Below, in pieces: positions 19,725 through 30,291 of a stretch of DNA of 64,000 nt. Where the stretch lies: contig JAQOOI010000018.1 of the NCBI GenBank assembly GCA_028554645.1, positions 310,001 to 374,000 on the forward strand. The letters are read 5' to 3'. The translations under genes were made by a program, and so were the position numbers. Source of the DNA: Omphalotus guepiniiformis (Eukaryota; Basidiomycota; Agaricomycetes; Agaricales; Omphalotaceae). Position 1 is the first letter of the stretch. The number at the start of each line of letters is the position of its first letter. The notes below the pieces were generated by a model, which was not told the origin of the DNA, did no database searches, and saw nothing but the letters and a program-made list of their open reading frames with translations.

Positions 19725-20910
19725 TGATGAGAATGATACGGGAAAATGAACTGCTAAAGGGCTAATGAACAAAAACCCAAAAACAACCAAAACAACCAAG
19801 TCACTCAAAAGGTGCGAGTCTGAGGGGGCGTTGTCGAAGGTTCCGCACAATCAAACTTATGGCTTCTTTATTAGAACTTTATTTCTTTATCACAAGAACT
19901 TTATAGTTGAGCTTTTGAAATGCACTAAGGCAAAAAGTAGCACAAGACGGTTTTGAACAAGACAGGTATTCACTGCACAATCACAACCAATTGACCACAA
20001 GATCAAACAACCAATTCCAATAACACAACCAGTTCAATTCAACCAACAATGATCTTTATACAATATCACAATAAACACCGGACTATAAACAGACCAGGGC
20101 AACTTTATGTTTTTGGTAGGATTTCTCTTCACAGGCACGATTCACGTTATAAAGACGATCCCCAGTGACCCTGTGACTCTATGGTACTCTCCTGGATTTT
20201 CTCTCTCCAAGTTACTGCCCTTTTATACATACTGCCAGTCCAAAATTAATAAAAACGGAAATTATAGCTAAACTGTCCTGTTTTATATATATACCTATAT
20301 CCGTGTATGTAGGTTGTAAGTATCTGTGTCAAGTATGTCCATTATTACTTGTTATAGATCTATTTTATGAGGCAAACCTCAAAAATGTGTTTTAATTCCA
20401 TTATTTTTATTGTAGGCAATATCCAGCCCCTTTATTTTATTTTTACGGATTTCCTTGACATTTCTCGGGCATCCGGGTTCCATAGGATGAATCACCTGAT
20501 AGAAATTATACCCCTCAAAGTATCACATTGTTTCATCAAAGGAACTCCTTCAATTCAGTAGTATTCCGAGAAATTTTACTGATCGAGTTTTTACACCTCC
20601 TAACTGGTTTCTTGTCAAGTAATTTTTACCAGACAATTAATCAAAGCAAATTTCCTTGATCAACTTTTGTTCCTGGTGATTAATTAAGGAGTAAATACCC
20701 CAAAACTATTCTAGATCCATTATTTCGACTCTATTTCGCGTTCCACCCATTTTTAGTTTCCACCAGGTTTTTATTCTTTATTGACTGGAGGAAGATGTTC
20801 CCCTAATAGTTATATGATGCAATTGACGTTGTGATGTCAGAGTTCTCGTTACGAGATTGGGTGAGTCTGATTCAACAGTGGATGGCTATTGAACAATTCT
20901 CTACATCACA
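19725..20910 (-). repeat. Probable 5' LTR of Gypsy C
   Basis: It starts 2 nt beyond the primer binding site; the minus strand ends CTCATCA. The outer end is set provisionally at 20910, where the minus strand would start TGTGATGTAG, giving TG..CA ends and about 1.19 kb. The partner LTR is off-window, so the outer boundary cannot be confirmed. Confidence 0.45.
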
Positions 20911-21556
20911 ACTATACTGACTAGCCTAGAACCTTGATACACATATTGTACCGTAGGTAATAGAACATGCTTTATTATTCAAATCACAACACATTTTGAT
21001 TGACAAGGCGGGCACCTTTCAACCCTCTATATCCCTCACTGCAAATGCCTAAAATGATTAATCACCTGGCTTTTAATGCAGGTGCCGAAAATCGGCGCAT
21101 CAACGGGCATCGCAGGGGTTGAACACTGAACGGCAAAGGAAGTTAGGAAGAGAGAAAGGTTTGAATGCGGATTTTTCGAGGACCAAGTACTCTATATATA
21201 CTGGAATCCGAAGCCCCAAATGCTATGTATAGACAAGTTGGATGCCCCAAAACTTCCGGCAGCTAGGCTTGTGATTTTGAGAGAGAAGAGCTTGCCCTTC
21301 TACTTGCTGTCGTGTCCAGAGAGACATCGGAGAGATCGAGGAGAAGAGGCATCAAGATCAAACGGAAAACCAAAAAATAATAAATATTGAAAGCTATATT
21401 TCGAGTGTTACTTGTTACATGCTGGATTAGGCATTGAGCTTGAGATCAAGGAGCACGCGAAACATTGACAGAACACGTCAAACACGTGAGCCCCGCGCGA
21501 GCCCGACAGCTGTCAGGTGACTCAGCTTACCAAGAGTTGGTGTGGACTTGTTCTAC
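20911..21556. other. Unassigned sequence left of the KDZ transposon
   Basis: About 650 bp without a convincing ORF or RNA gene. It has a TATATATA stretch near 21190 and CpG-containing segments (GCGCGAGCCCGACAGC near 21496). It could be a remnant of host intergenic DNA or a promoter region. No homology to other parts of the window was noticed. Confidence 0.3.
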
Positions 21557-23357
21557 ATATGCTGATAATATTTTGAGAATTATTAATATAAGTCTTGAGA
21601 TTTATTAAAAACTTATTTTTTATAAAAATTTTTTAGAGTTATAATATATCTACCATACTTCTACAGTAAGTTCCAGAGGGTGGTATGATATCTTGAGAGT
21701 ATGACAAGTTGTCACACTGTAAGTCTTCCATTATTTCACCAAGAATTATGAAAATCTTATAATAAAAATATATTATTATAATTTTCTTTGGCTATATACT
21801 GGATTTACACTATAGATATGGGATTATATGTCTTGCACTGCATAGGCCTTACAATCAAGATATCTGCAGAAATAATATAATAGAATTATAACAAAACACA
21901 TGCAATTTTATACTGATCTGAACAATACATTACAGTTCCAGAAGAATATTGAAAGTTGATTTGCATAGTTTCAGTGATCTATCCATAAGTAAGTGAGCTA
22001 GTATCCTCATACTCCCACAAAAGTATTGAATGTCAGTTTGCATGATTCCACAGATACATTTAAAAGTGGTTTACATAGTATCAACATAAATTCCCATGAC
22101 CATACATACCTCTAGAGGAGTATTGAATGATGGTTTACATAGTCCTAGAAATATATTCAAGAGTGATTTATAAAATCATTATAATTTTAGGGAAGTATTA
22201 ATATTGAATGAATTTTCAGAAGTTCAGAGTGGTATTCAATATAGTTTGCATAATCCCACAGAAGTATGAATATATGTTCTACATAGTGTGAGCATAATTC
22301 AAGAAAGATATTGATTTTGATTTACCATAGGTCCAGTGCAGTATTGAATATTAGTTTGCATAGTTCCAGGATAATACTCAAAAGTTGCAAGCAGCTCACA
22401 TCACATGACATCAGCTGGTAGCAGCTAGCATCAGCTGACATCAGCTAGTAGCAGCTAGCAGCAACAGACATCAGCTATGAGGAGCTAGCAGCAGCTATAA
22501 GCAGCTCATACCATATAGCAGCAGCTGATATTAGCTGGCATCATCTAGCAGTAGCTAGCACCAGCTAGCACCATATAGCATTAGCTAGGTGTAGCTAGCA
22601 CCAACTCACAGCATCTATCAGCAGCTCACATCATATGACAGCAGTTGACATCAGCTGGCATCAGCTGGGAGCAGCTAGGAGCAGCTGACACCAGCTCATA
22701 GTATCTCATATCACATAGCAGCAGCTCACACCAGCTAGGAGCAGCTGGTACCAGCTGGCAGTAGCTAGCATCAGTTAACATCAGCTAGCAGCAGCTACAA
22801 GCAGCTGACATCAGCAGCTACAAGCAGCTGACATCAGCATCTACTAGCAGCTGACATCACCTCACAGCATCTACCAGCAGCTCACTGCATCTAGCAGTAG
22901 CTCACATCAGTGTAGCATGAGCTGTAACAGATGACATCAGCTTGCATGAGCTAGGAGCAGATAACATCACCTGGCATGAGCTAGGAGCAGCTGGCATAAG
23001 CTCATAGCACATCTCACCTCGTCATCACGTTATATAATTACTCCGGACCTGGTAGTTACGGGGTGATGCGGCAGGGCTAGAGCCCATGATGCCGCTGTTT
23101 CCCAGCACTGCAAGTAATTCCTCCAATAAACACTACCTATTTCTAATAAGGAAGGGGTCCAGACAACCTCGTAGCCCATCAACCTGAGTAGCTATGTAAG
23201 CAGGTATATGAGTAAGTCCGCTATGTCTGCTCCATCGTTCCGGACGCTGATGCCTGACATCACCCGGCTATTCGATCCATCCTCATCGTCTCCCACGCTC
23301 TCTCACGTCATCGTTGTCGTTGTCCCACCCTCCCTCGCTTATTCTTCCTTGCTTGTT
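21557..23357 (+). repeat. Left terminal inverted repeat of the KDZ transposon
   Basis: Three zones from outside in: A+T-rich unique sequence to about 22386; an AGCT decamer satellite (22387-23014); and a G+C-richer inner segment to 23357 with a conserved ORF start. Each zone has its inverted counterpart in 49374-53699. Similarity fades inward to about 23470. Confidence 0.88.
22387..23014 (+). repeat. AGCT decamer satellite, left arm
   Basis: Degenerate tandem repeat in which AGCT recurs at exact multiples of 10 bp (AGCTgacatc, AGCTagtagc, AGCTagcagc and so on). It contains many CAGCTG and CTAGC palindromes. Its full length matches 52266-52866 of the right arm in inverted orientation. Confidence 0.85.
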
Positions 23358-23378
23358 TTCTCTCTCACGCTCGGTTAA
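23223..23378 (+). CDS. Short conserved ORF in left inverted repeat
   Basis: 51 codons starting MSAPSFRTLMPDITRLF. The same start is read inward in the right arm at 49507. Only about the first 35 residues are conserved before the arms diverge. It could be a leader exon or an upstream ORF; independent function is unproven. Confidence 0.3.
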   Translation: MSAPSFRTLMPDITRLFDPSSSSPTLSHVIVVVVPPSLAYSSLLVFSLTLG

Positions 23379-23605
23379 TCCCTTCGTCGCTACCACGCAC
23401 TTCTCCGGCCCCATACTCCCGCCGTTTTCGCTTACAGCGCTCTGCTTATTTCGTTCTCGCGCGCGTCTCTTGGCCATTGTGGATTCAACAAGGCAAGGTA
23501 TTCATTGCATTACAAGACCCTAACAATGTGTAGCTACTAAGTACTACTCTCTATTGACAGTGACCACATTGGCAGCTATTTCAGATATATCATTGGAAGA
23601 TCCAC

Positions 23606-25709
23606 TCAGGATAAGAGAGACTTACCTCGCTTCTTTCGCGGTTTTCCAGCATCACTACGGGCCTTTCTCTTCCTATTACCACCAATTGCAACAGGATTGC
23701 CGGTCTTGTCAGTGACCGCCATCGTATTCACGAAGTTCAAGGTTATTGGCGCAGGCGTCGTGGACGGAATCGAGGTATCAGAAGCGGGGGTAGGCGTGAA
23801 GGAGAGAGTAGTAGCAGCAGCGTCATTTGGGGCATTATCGGCAGTAGGGGCAGCTGTGGCGACGTTCGGTAAGCTGACGTCTGCAATCCCACTACGCTCT
23901 TCAGCCTGTACTACCTCATCATAAGCCGCTTTCCATTCTTGATATTCGCTGGTAGTCATTTTATAGAAATGTGTGGTTCCTGAATTCCAGGACGCTATGA
24001 GAAGGTCAAGGGCCACTCGGGTCGATACTGAGCTTGGATTGCAAAGGGTATCCAGCGGCCAGTTTTGCAGCACAATTCCATACTTCAAGGTGATGTACTT
24101 GTCGAAACCCTTGTAATACATTCTTGAAACCTTCTCCTTCCCAGCAGTGTCCTCTAAGCACCATTGTCAGCGCAGAAACGTGACAAGACAAGGAGAAACG
24201 CACGTAATTTCCTCAGAATCAGATCCGTCAACTGACTTTTCATTTGCAGAGTCTGCTGTTGATGATTCCAAACAACACCCTCGACGCCAGACAACATGTA
24301 GCCTTCCAAGCGAGTTCCAATATCTTCGACGCTGCATTTGAATGTGTTATGTCCGTGCGGACTAGAGACGGTAAGAGAGCGAGGACCTCCGAGGAGGTCC
24401 GAGAGAAGGAGTTCGAAAGGAACAAGACAAGATAAACCAGGAGCTCCGAATTGCTCCGGCAACAAGACTTCACCCGGTAGGCAGTATTATTTCGATACTG
24501 CCCCCCATGCTGCACCCGGATTGGAAGTCCGAGGAGAGATGAGAGTTCAGACGAGAAATTCAAGATAGTAGTCCGGAGACTAAATTGATTTAAAACTAAA
24601 GTATATACAGTATAAGCGTGAAGTATTTATATGAGTATTCTACCGGAGATACTCGGAGTAATAAAACAATAGTGTGAGAAGAATGAAACTAAAGAACAAT
24701 AAGAACATGGAACGTCGGCGACGTTCGGATGTCCGGAGTAGAAAAGAATAATAAAAGCGAATAGGAAAGCGTGAATTTGTAAAGTGAACCATATGGCAAG
24801 ATTGAATAGATGTCAGGAAGAAGAAGAAATCAAAGAAGTTCTAGAAACCGGAGGTCTGACCCGGAGTTCCGGCGCATAGCCGTAACAGAATGCCACATTG
24901 AAGAATTCAGCTACACGTTCACTGCTGGCAAAGACCTCTGGCTTGTTGTAATGGTCCCACGTCGAGCGAACGGTAACGATGACAGACTCAGCACCTGTTC
25001 GAGTGTTGAGGCAGGAAAGCTGCAATAGTCTATCGGTAAGCACCCTCATCTGATTCATGATTGGGCTCTGACGTACTGCAACTTTAATATCGTCCATTGT
25101 GATTCGAGTATCATGGGAGGCGCTAATAGCAACATTGTGAGTGCCCACCTCACGATTCTCTCTATTCTCGCGTAACATCTTCAAGGAGCCCTCAGTTCGT
25201 TCCACCTTCTCCTCTGATGAGAGACTTCTCCACTTTTCTCCAATCTCAGCCATACAGTTGTTGATTTTCTTTCGGGGCTGGCCTTCCTCGAGTTCTACAA
25301 GGGTGCGTGAGGCTCTATACTTTCAATCAAAAAGTTTTTACAAACCACTATTAATTCGCGCCAGCTCCATGCTTGCGAACACGTTGAATCTACTGGGCGC
25401 CTTACGACTCACGTGAAGACGGTGAGTCTGCATGATGTCGTCAACTATGTGCTGGACACTGTGTTTGCCCAACTGCTCCTGCAGCTCGCTAGCCTTCTCA
25501 TAAATGAGTTGTCGAAGTTCAATGACCGCGTCTTGGTAGCGCGTCTGTTCTTCGAGTCGCCGAGCCTTTTTGCGGGCTTTGTCGGTGTTTGACAATTTGA
25601 CGTGTGCACGTTTGGTGCGGTACCGCCATGGCTTTTGAAGTAAGGAACCAATTTTACGAGAGGCACTCAGCATGCGCTGGAAGTTGTTCCCTTTCTTTAC
25701 TCTAGCCAT
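23606..25709 (-). CDS. HMG-box-like protein of the KDZ transposon, probably interrupted
   Basis: Multi-exon minus-strand gene: exon 1 25346-25709 starting MARVKKGNNF; exon 2 from 25294; then two more exons ending at 24204 and beginning at 24153. Across the exon 1/2 junction an HMG-box-like segment is visible: SRFNVFASMELARIN joined to EEGQPRKK, then GEKWRSLSSEEK. Downstream are a conserved-looking block (KCSVEDIGTRLEGY), a WPL motif near the last exon start, and a Lys/Arg-rich tail (GNRKRKARSD). Probably DNA-binding and nuclear (inference). About 450 bp of non-coding-looking sequence (24366-24840) separates exon 2 from the next exon and may be an insertion. An alternative stop through another intron lies near 23550. 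Confidence 0.6.
24366..24840. other. Possible small insertion within the HMG-like gene
   Basis: A+T-rich stretch, unlike the flanking exons, with repeated TCCGGA/CCGGAG motifs and a GGGGGGCAGTATCG-like piece (minus strand) as seen near LTR or MITE ends. Reading the protein across it would join FCYGYAPE directly to a PHGHNTFKC block. Ends and target duplication could not be fixed. Confidence 0.35.
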
Positions 25710-25887
25710 GGGATGAAGGAGGGTCTGAGCATAGACGGTGTATGTAGCGGCAGTGTACTCTGAATAATTTCATTATTTCTTTCATTGTTTGTTGTCTATG
25801 TATCTATGAATCTAAGATGTAGAAAAATCAAATATTAAACCCGAGAGACAAGCTGAGTTAGAAATGCCTATCCCCATGTCAGTAGGG

Positions 25888-27079
25888 CTACAGAAATATG
25901 AACATGTCCCACAACAAAGAGGAGGCTGCTGCTGACAGATTATACTGCCTCATCGCCTTCATGAAATCACCCTGGCTGGTACAATCATGAAATATTTGCT
26001 CTATTAAATCCACCTCAACCTCTGTGAACTCAGCGGCAAATAGATAGCGGCGTGCCCACCCGACCACGCTGTCACTTTGATCCAGCTGGTTTCTAGGCTG
26101 AAGTTTCACTTTACCCTTGCTCGGGGTCCCTTATCAGCACATGATGTTAGAGATTTGAAACCGCAGACGGAGGGGGTACAGCTTACTCTTTTCGGGATTA
26201 TGGGGCGACGATACGGAGAAAAACGCCTCGCGGTCATCATCAGACTCCCTCTTCACGTTGCTACTAGACCCGCGTAGGGCAGCAGGATGTTTGCTGGCCT
26301 TGGATCCTGGTAATCGAGGTGTTGGGGTACTGAGCACATGGTCAGGAGCCTTTGAAGAGCGGACCCGGGGGGAGAGTGTTGTGTTCTGAAAGTGGGAGAG
26401 AAGTTCTGGGAATGACGGTTGAGGAGATGTTGGGGAAGTCGAGGGTGGTTCAAGGTGCGCAGGTAGTAGGATAGTGGACCGTACCATTTCAGATTGCTCT
26501 GGTGTCTTGTGTGGGTAGTAATGGTAAAGAGCATTTGTGACGTCCGTTTTCTCGATGTGCGATATCATCGCCGCCTCGAAAGTCTCGAAGACGTAGGCGC
26601 GTTGGTACCGAACATTGCCAGAGAGGTCCATAGTCTCGAAAGCTTCGGAGCTGTAGCATGCTTGTAAGTAAAAGAAATTAAGAGGGAATCACGATGCAAT
26701 ACCTGTCCATGAATATGCCCACCCTTCTCCCTAGCCTGATATCAAAGAAATACTTTGAACGTGCTTCCATCATAGCACAGGTGTCCTTGAACCCTTGATA
26801 ACATCGCAATTGCTTTGTGAATTCTTGTTTATCGGATCCTGCATGAGTGATCGCCCAGGACGCGAGGGATCGAAAGGTGAATGAGGCTAGCGCAGCCGTG
26901 GAGCATTGAATTGAGATAGGGAGAGGGTTTGTGTTGTTTCCTCGCATAAAAGGCCTGTAGTAACTTAGTAAATACTAGTACGTACTTACTGCAAAATTAA
27001 CCTACATTTCTGTGCGGGTGCCGCTATCCGTTCCATTGTTGTCTGAGGAGATCCAGACGTAACGACGTCCTTCAGACAT
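25888..27079 (-). CDS. Unknown gene of the KDZ transposon
   Basis: Exon 1 27006-27079 (MSEGRRYVWISS), exon 2 26703-26954, exon 3 starts at 26650 and runs to about 26187, last exon ends at 25888. Junctions at 27005/26955 and 26702/26651 keep the frame. The protein has a conserved-looking N-terminal domain (LMEARS-type motif MMEARSKYFFDIRLGRR), a middle linker rich in Ser/Pro/Thr, and a C-terminal helical domain (VDLIEQIFHDC). I do not recognise the family. It sits head-to-head with the TET/JBP gene, so the two may share a promoter region. The final intron acceptor is uncertain. Confidence 0.6.
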
Positions 27080-27419
27080 GATAGACAGAGGAAAGGAAAT
27101 TGTTTCTATCTGAAATCTGAAAGAGTCGGAAGTTTAACGTGGAACACTGATGAGCAATTGAGAGTCACATGATCTGAGAAATCGAATTGTTGGTTGATTG
27201 ATGCGTTGTTCAGTCTGCTACCACCACCATGTTCAACCACAAATGAGGATCAAGTTGAAACTGAACGCGGGTAAGTTCTAGCTCTCCACCTCCCTCCACC
27301 CCCTCTATTCACCTTGAAGGATGCTTAGAGAATGGGCGCTTGTCATCCTTGGATACTCGCGCCACGGGAATGCGAGGAATGGCGTGGCGGTTGTTCTTTG
27401 ACGCAGCCTTTGGGGTCAA
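27080..27419. promoter_or_regulatory. Divergent intergenic region between unknown gene and TET/JBP gene
   Basis: About 340 bp between the minus-strand gene starting at 27079 and the plus-strand TET/JBP frame. It is likely a shared promoter; it may also contain an unrecognised first exon of the TET/JBP gene. No clear core promoter motif was identified. Confidence 0.4.
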
Positions 27420-29086
27420 ATGCCGCCCTATCCTTCATCTTCTACCTTCATCTTCTACCTTCAATCTGCTCATGTACACCAAGAGGTCAGCCAGGAATTG
27501 TGGGTGGCGGCATATGTCATCAACTACAATTACGACTTTTCCTCCGCCCTTCTTAAATCAATATTACGCGAGGGCGAATTCGATTACTTGGACTCTGCAC
27601 CCACATCAGCCGATCCTTCGCCTTCACTTTCCTCCTCCCCTCTCTCCTCTGTCCCCTCTTCTCCCTTTTCTTCACCACTCTCCTCCCCACCCTCCTCTGT
27701 ACCCGCAAGCCCCTCTTTACGCCCCTCAGAGGCACAGGCCACTTTGAATCTGGATATCTCGAACAAAGTTAGGCGTAAACGTGAGCGCTCAAAGGCGGCA
27801 AGCAAACGTAATCGAAAGAAGAAAAAGCACAACACGGACGAAGTAAAAGACGCGGCCAGCCTTCCCTCGCACCCCCCCTTCACAAACAAACACATTAAGA
27901 GTGCGCGTCCCAACCACGTCTCCTTTTCAATGAGTGACGATGCAACCGTTGCGTCGACCGCCTACGTTGGTCGTCAGGAAAGACAGGCTGTAGACCCAGA
28001 GGATGTTGATTTTGGCGATAACGCGTACTGGTTACACGAAGTCGTGGGGCCTGATTCCAAGTTCAAGTTCGATTTGGTACCTTGGGAACCCGGGTACGTT
28101 TGTTTTTCGTGTCAGTGGAACGGATATTCACACCACAATTTAGTACCTGCGTTCCATTCGCTGATGCGGAGAATCGTGCATTCGCGTTCGTGATAGGGCA
28201 TCCAAATGATCCTGAGTGGGTCAAATGTCATCAGGCAGCTGCGCGCCTGTTGGAAAAATTGCGGCCGAAGTGTAGGTTCAGCGCAAAGCAGGAAAAGCAT
28301 CGCCATGGGGATTTTCCTGCCCTCTCTACGGGGATTTCATTTGGCGGCGGGCAAACTGTATGTCTCTTTCGTTCACGTCTGTACAAAGCTCATCGCTGCC
28401 TCAGCAACCCGGAAATCTGTTGCATAACAAAGCAAATACAATGGCGCTGAAGAAGTTGACTAGCCATTGGTCATTTAAACGGCTTTCTGGATTTACCACA
28501 AGTAAGTCTGAAACAAAATGCGGCTGCTTTCAATACTGAACACGACGCAGGTGTTTTTAAGAGCTGAATGCCTAGGCTATATCAATACTACGACGATTAT
28601 TTCTCAAGACTCCTTGACAGCGACGACAGCCTTGTTCAGCCCTTTGACAATAGCGTTTTCTCGGCAGCCGCCTTCAATTTTGGCCCCCAAATGATTTGCC
28701 TTCCCCACAAAGATTACGGGAATCTTCCTTTTGGTCCATGTTTCATTTGGGCATTGGGTAACTACGATTACAAGACTGGGGGGCATATCATACTCTGGGA
28801 TGCGAAGAAAGTCGTTGAGTTCCCTCCAGGCACTGTTATCGCAATTCCCTCCTCTGTGTGCCACCACTCTAACACCCGAGTACAAAAACATGAGCGACGG
28901 TATTCCTTTACTCAATTCTCTGCTGGCGGCCTGTTTCGTTGGGTTGATTATGGATTTCAGACCGCGGAGAGTTTCTTTGCTAGGCTCACAAAGCGGCAGT
29001 CTGAAGAAGAAGACCGTAGGAGACGTTCTCGTTGGCAGATGGGTCTTGGCCTACTGCCTACTTTGAAGGATCTTGGCTTGCAGTAG
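27420..29086 (+). pseudogene. TET/JBP family 2-oxoglutarate/Fe(II) dioxygenase, one in-frame stop
   Basis: Exons 27420-28093, 28144-28357, 28405-28501, 28551-29086. A Ser/Pro-rich and then Lys/Arg-rich N-terminus (RRKRERSKAASKR) precedes the catalytic domain. Family hallmarks: GHPNDPEW; PALSTGISFGGGQ; the iron ligands His and Asp in PHKDYGN; GGHIILWD; distal His in HHSNT and the 2-oxoglutarate Arg in ERRYSFTQ; then GGLFRWV. The family oxidises methyl groups on DNA bases (5-methylcytosine for TET). An in-frame TGA at 28565-28567, just after the third intron, falls where related proteins have Trp before the PxLYxYY motif, so this copy looks inactivated unless read through. The true start is uncertain. 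Confidence 0.85.
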
Positions 29087-29676
29087 TTACCAGGTGGTTG
29101 TTGTAGCGGCTTGTGATTTCAATGAAAATATTTTGTACTGTGCATCATTTCTGCCATGAAGAGCCTTCTGAGATGCTACTAGAATCCGTTTCGTCTGCAT
29201 GATATCTTGACACTTACGGCGTATGTCTATGACATTATGGTGTACTTTGAGCTCTTACAGTGACTTGATGCATATGATGGAGTAGTGTACTTCGAGCAAC
29301 GATGTTGCACACATGTCAAAGTCAGGCCTTTTATTCTTTTGTTGATTAATTCGATAGATCTACATTAGATCCACCTTGAAACCAATTTTTTCACTATTTC
29401 ATGAGCTGTAGCTTGAGATATTCGTTGTCAATGATACAAAATGGTGATATTGGGATTATCTATCGTGGTGATATTTAGATAATATGCCATGGTGATATTC
29501 AGAGATACGACGACGCGTGCGGCTGGCCTTAGGCTCACACGTCAAGTTCCTACACTCTCAATTTGTTGTGCAACGATTCAAGCTCAAGCCTCGACTTAGT
29601 CCAAACTCCGAGTTGTATGTATATAAATGTGTTTCAACTAGCCTACTAATTTTCTTCAGTCGCTGCAGTTTCCCGC
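29087..29676. other. Spacer between TET/JBP and small basic protein gene
   Basis: About 590 bp, no ORF of note. A GGTGATATT motif repeats three times (29442-29505) at roughly 25-30 bp spacing, and a TATATAAAT box-like site lies near 29620, about 55 bp upstream of the next ATG. Confidence 0.4.
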
Positions 29677-30291
29677 ATGCCTAGGCCCCCCTTCGACATT
29701 GAAAATTACCCTGCGTTGCTCCGAATTCAACCACCTGAAGACATCGAACGGAATGATTTGGTTGAGGACGACCCAGACATGGAACCTAGGGAGGTGGACT
29801 TCTGTATAGAGTACCGAAACACGATGCGCAAGGTTGTTCGCAAGCTTGCAGCCTCTCACCGTTACTATGACAAGTCAGTGGCCATATCCTCTGCTCCTCA
29901 ACTCATTAACTCACTTTTCATTGCATAGACATCATGATAAAATTCTTGAAAGGTCTAGGATGGCCAATGCACAGTACATTTTTTCTTTCTCATTGTGCCG
30001 GTACGGCGTCCTCACTGACCAGCCTCTCAGGAGAACAGCTAGCTTACGCACAGCACCATTAGAGGATCAAGAACTGTTCAAGTTAAAGCATAGAGCCGCG
30101 CAAGCTCGTTACCGCGAACGTCATCGTAGGGAGTTGGCAATGAAGGAAAAAACCAGGCGGCAGACTAGACAACGTGTAACTTTTTTTCTCCTGTTGCAGG
30201 CTCGCAATTTTACTCACCCATTCCCTCACGCCAGGCCCTCAAAGCTGCGGGGTTTGCACAGGCGAAGGCAGCAACATTCACAGAGGAATAA
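29677..30291 (+). CDS. Small basic protein of the KDZ transposon, function unknown
   Basis: Exons 29677-29873, 29929-29973, then from 30031. A last intron near 30174-30199 would be only about 26 bp, so the end of the model is uncertain; the best frame stops at TAA 30289-30291. The N-terminus is acidic (VEDDPDMEPRE), the middle and C-terminus are Arg/Lys-rich and helical (RAAQARYRERHRRELAMKEK), suggesting a coiled-coil or nucleic-acid-binding tail. Similar charged small proteins are common in mushroom genomes, but I cannot name a family. It lies between the TET/JBP gene and the convergent transposase. Confidence 0.5.

Larger units (their letters stand above)
13354..20910 (-). mobile_element. 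Ty3/Gypsy retrotransposon C, decayed and split by copy A
   Basis: From right to left: probable 5' LTR (19725-about 20910), primer binding site, gag, protease, RT-RNase H and the start of the integrase, which breaks off at 13354 where copy A is inserted. The remainder should lie left of copy A outside the window. It is clearly related to A/B in protein order, slippery sites and primer binding site but strongly diverged and more A+T-rich. At least three inactivating lesions are visible. Confidence 0.88.
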
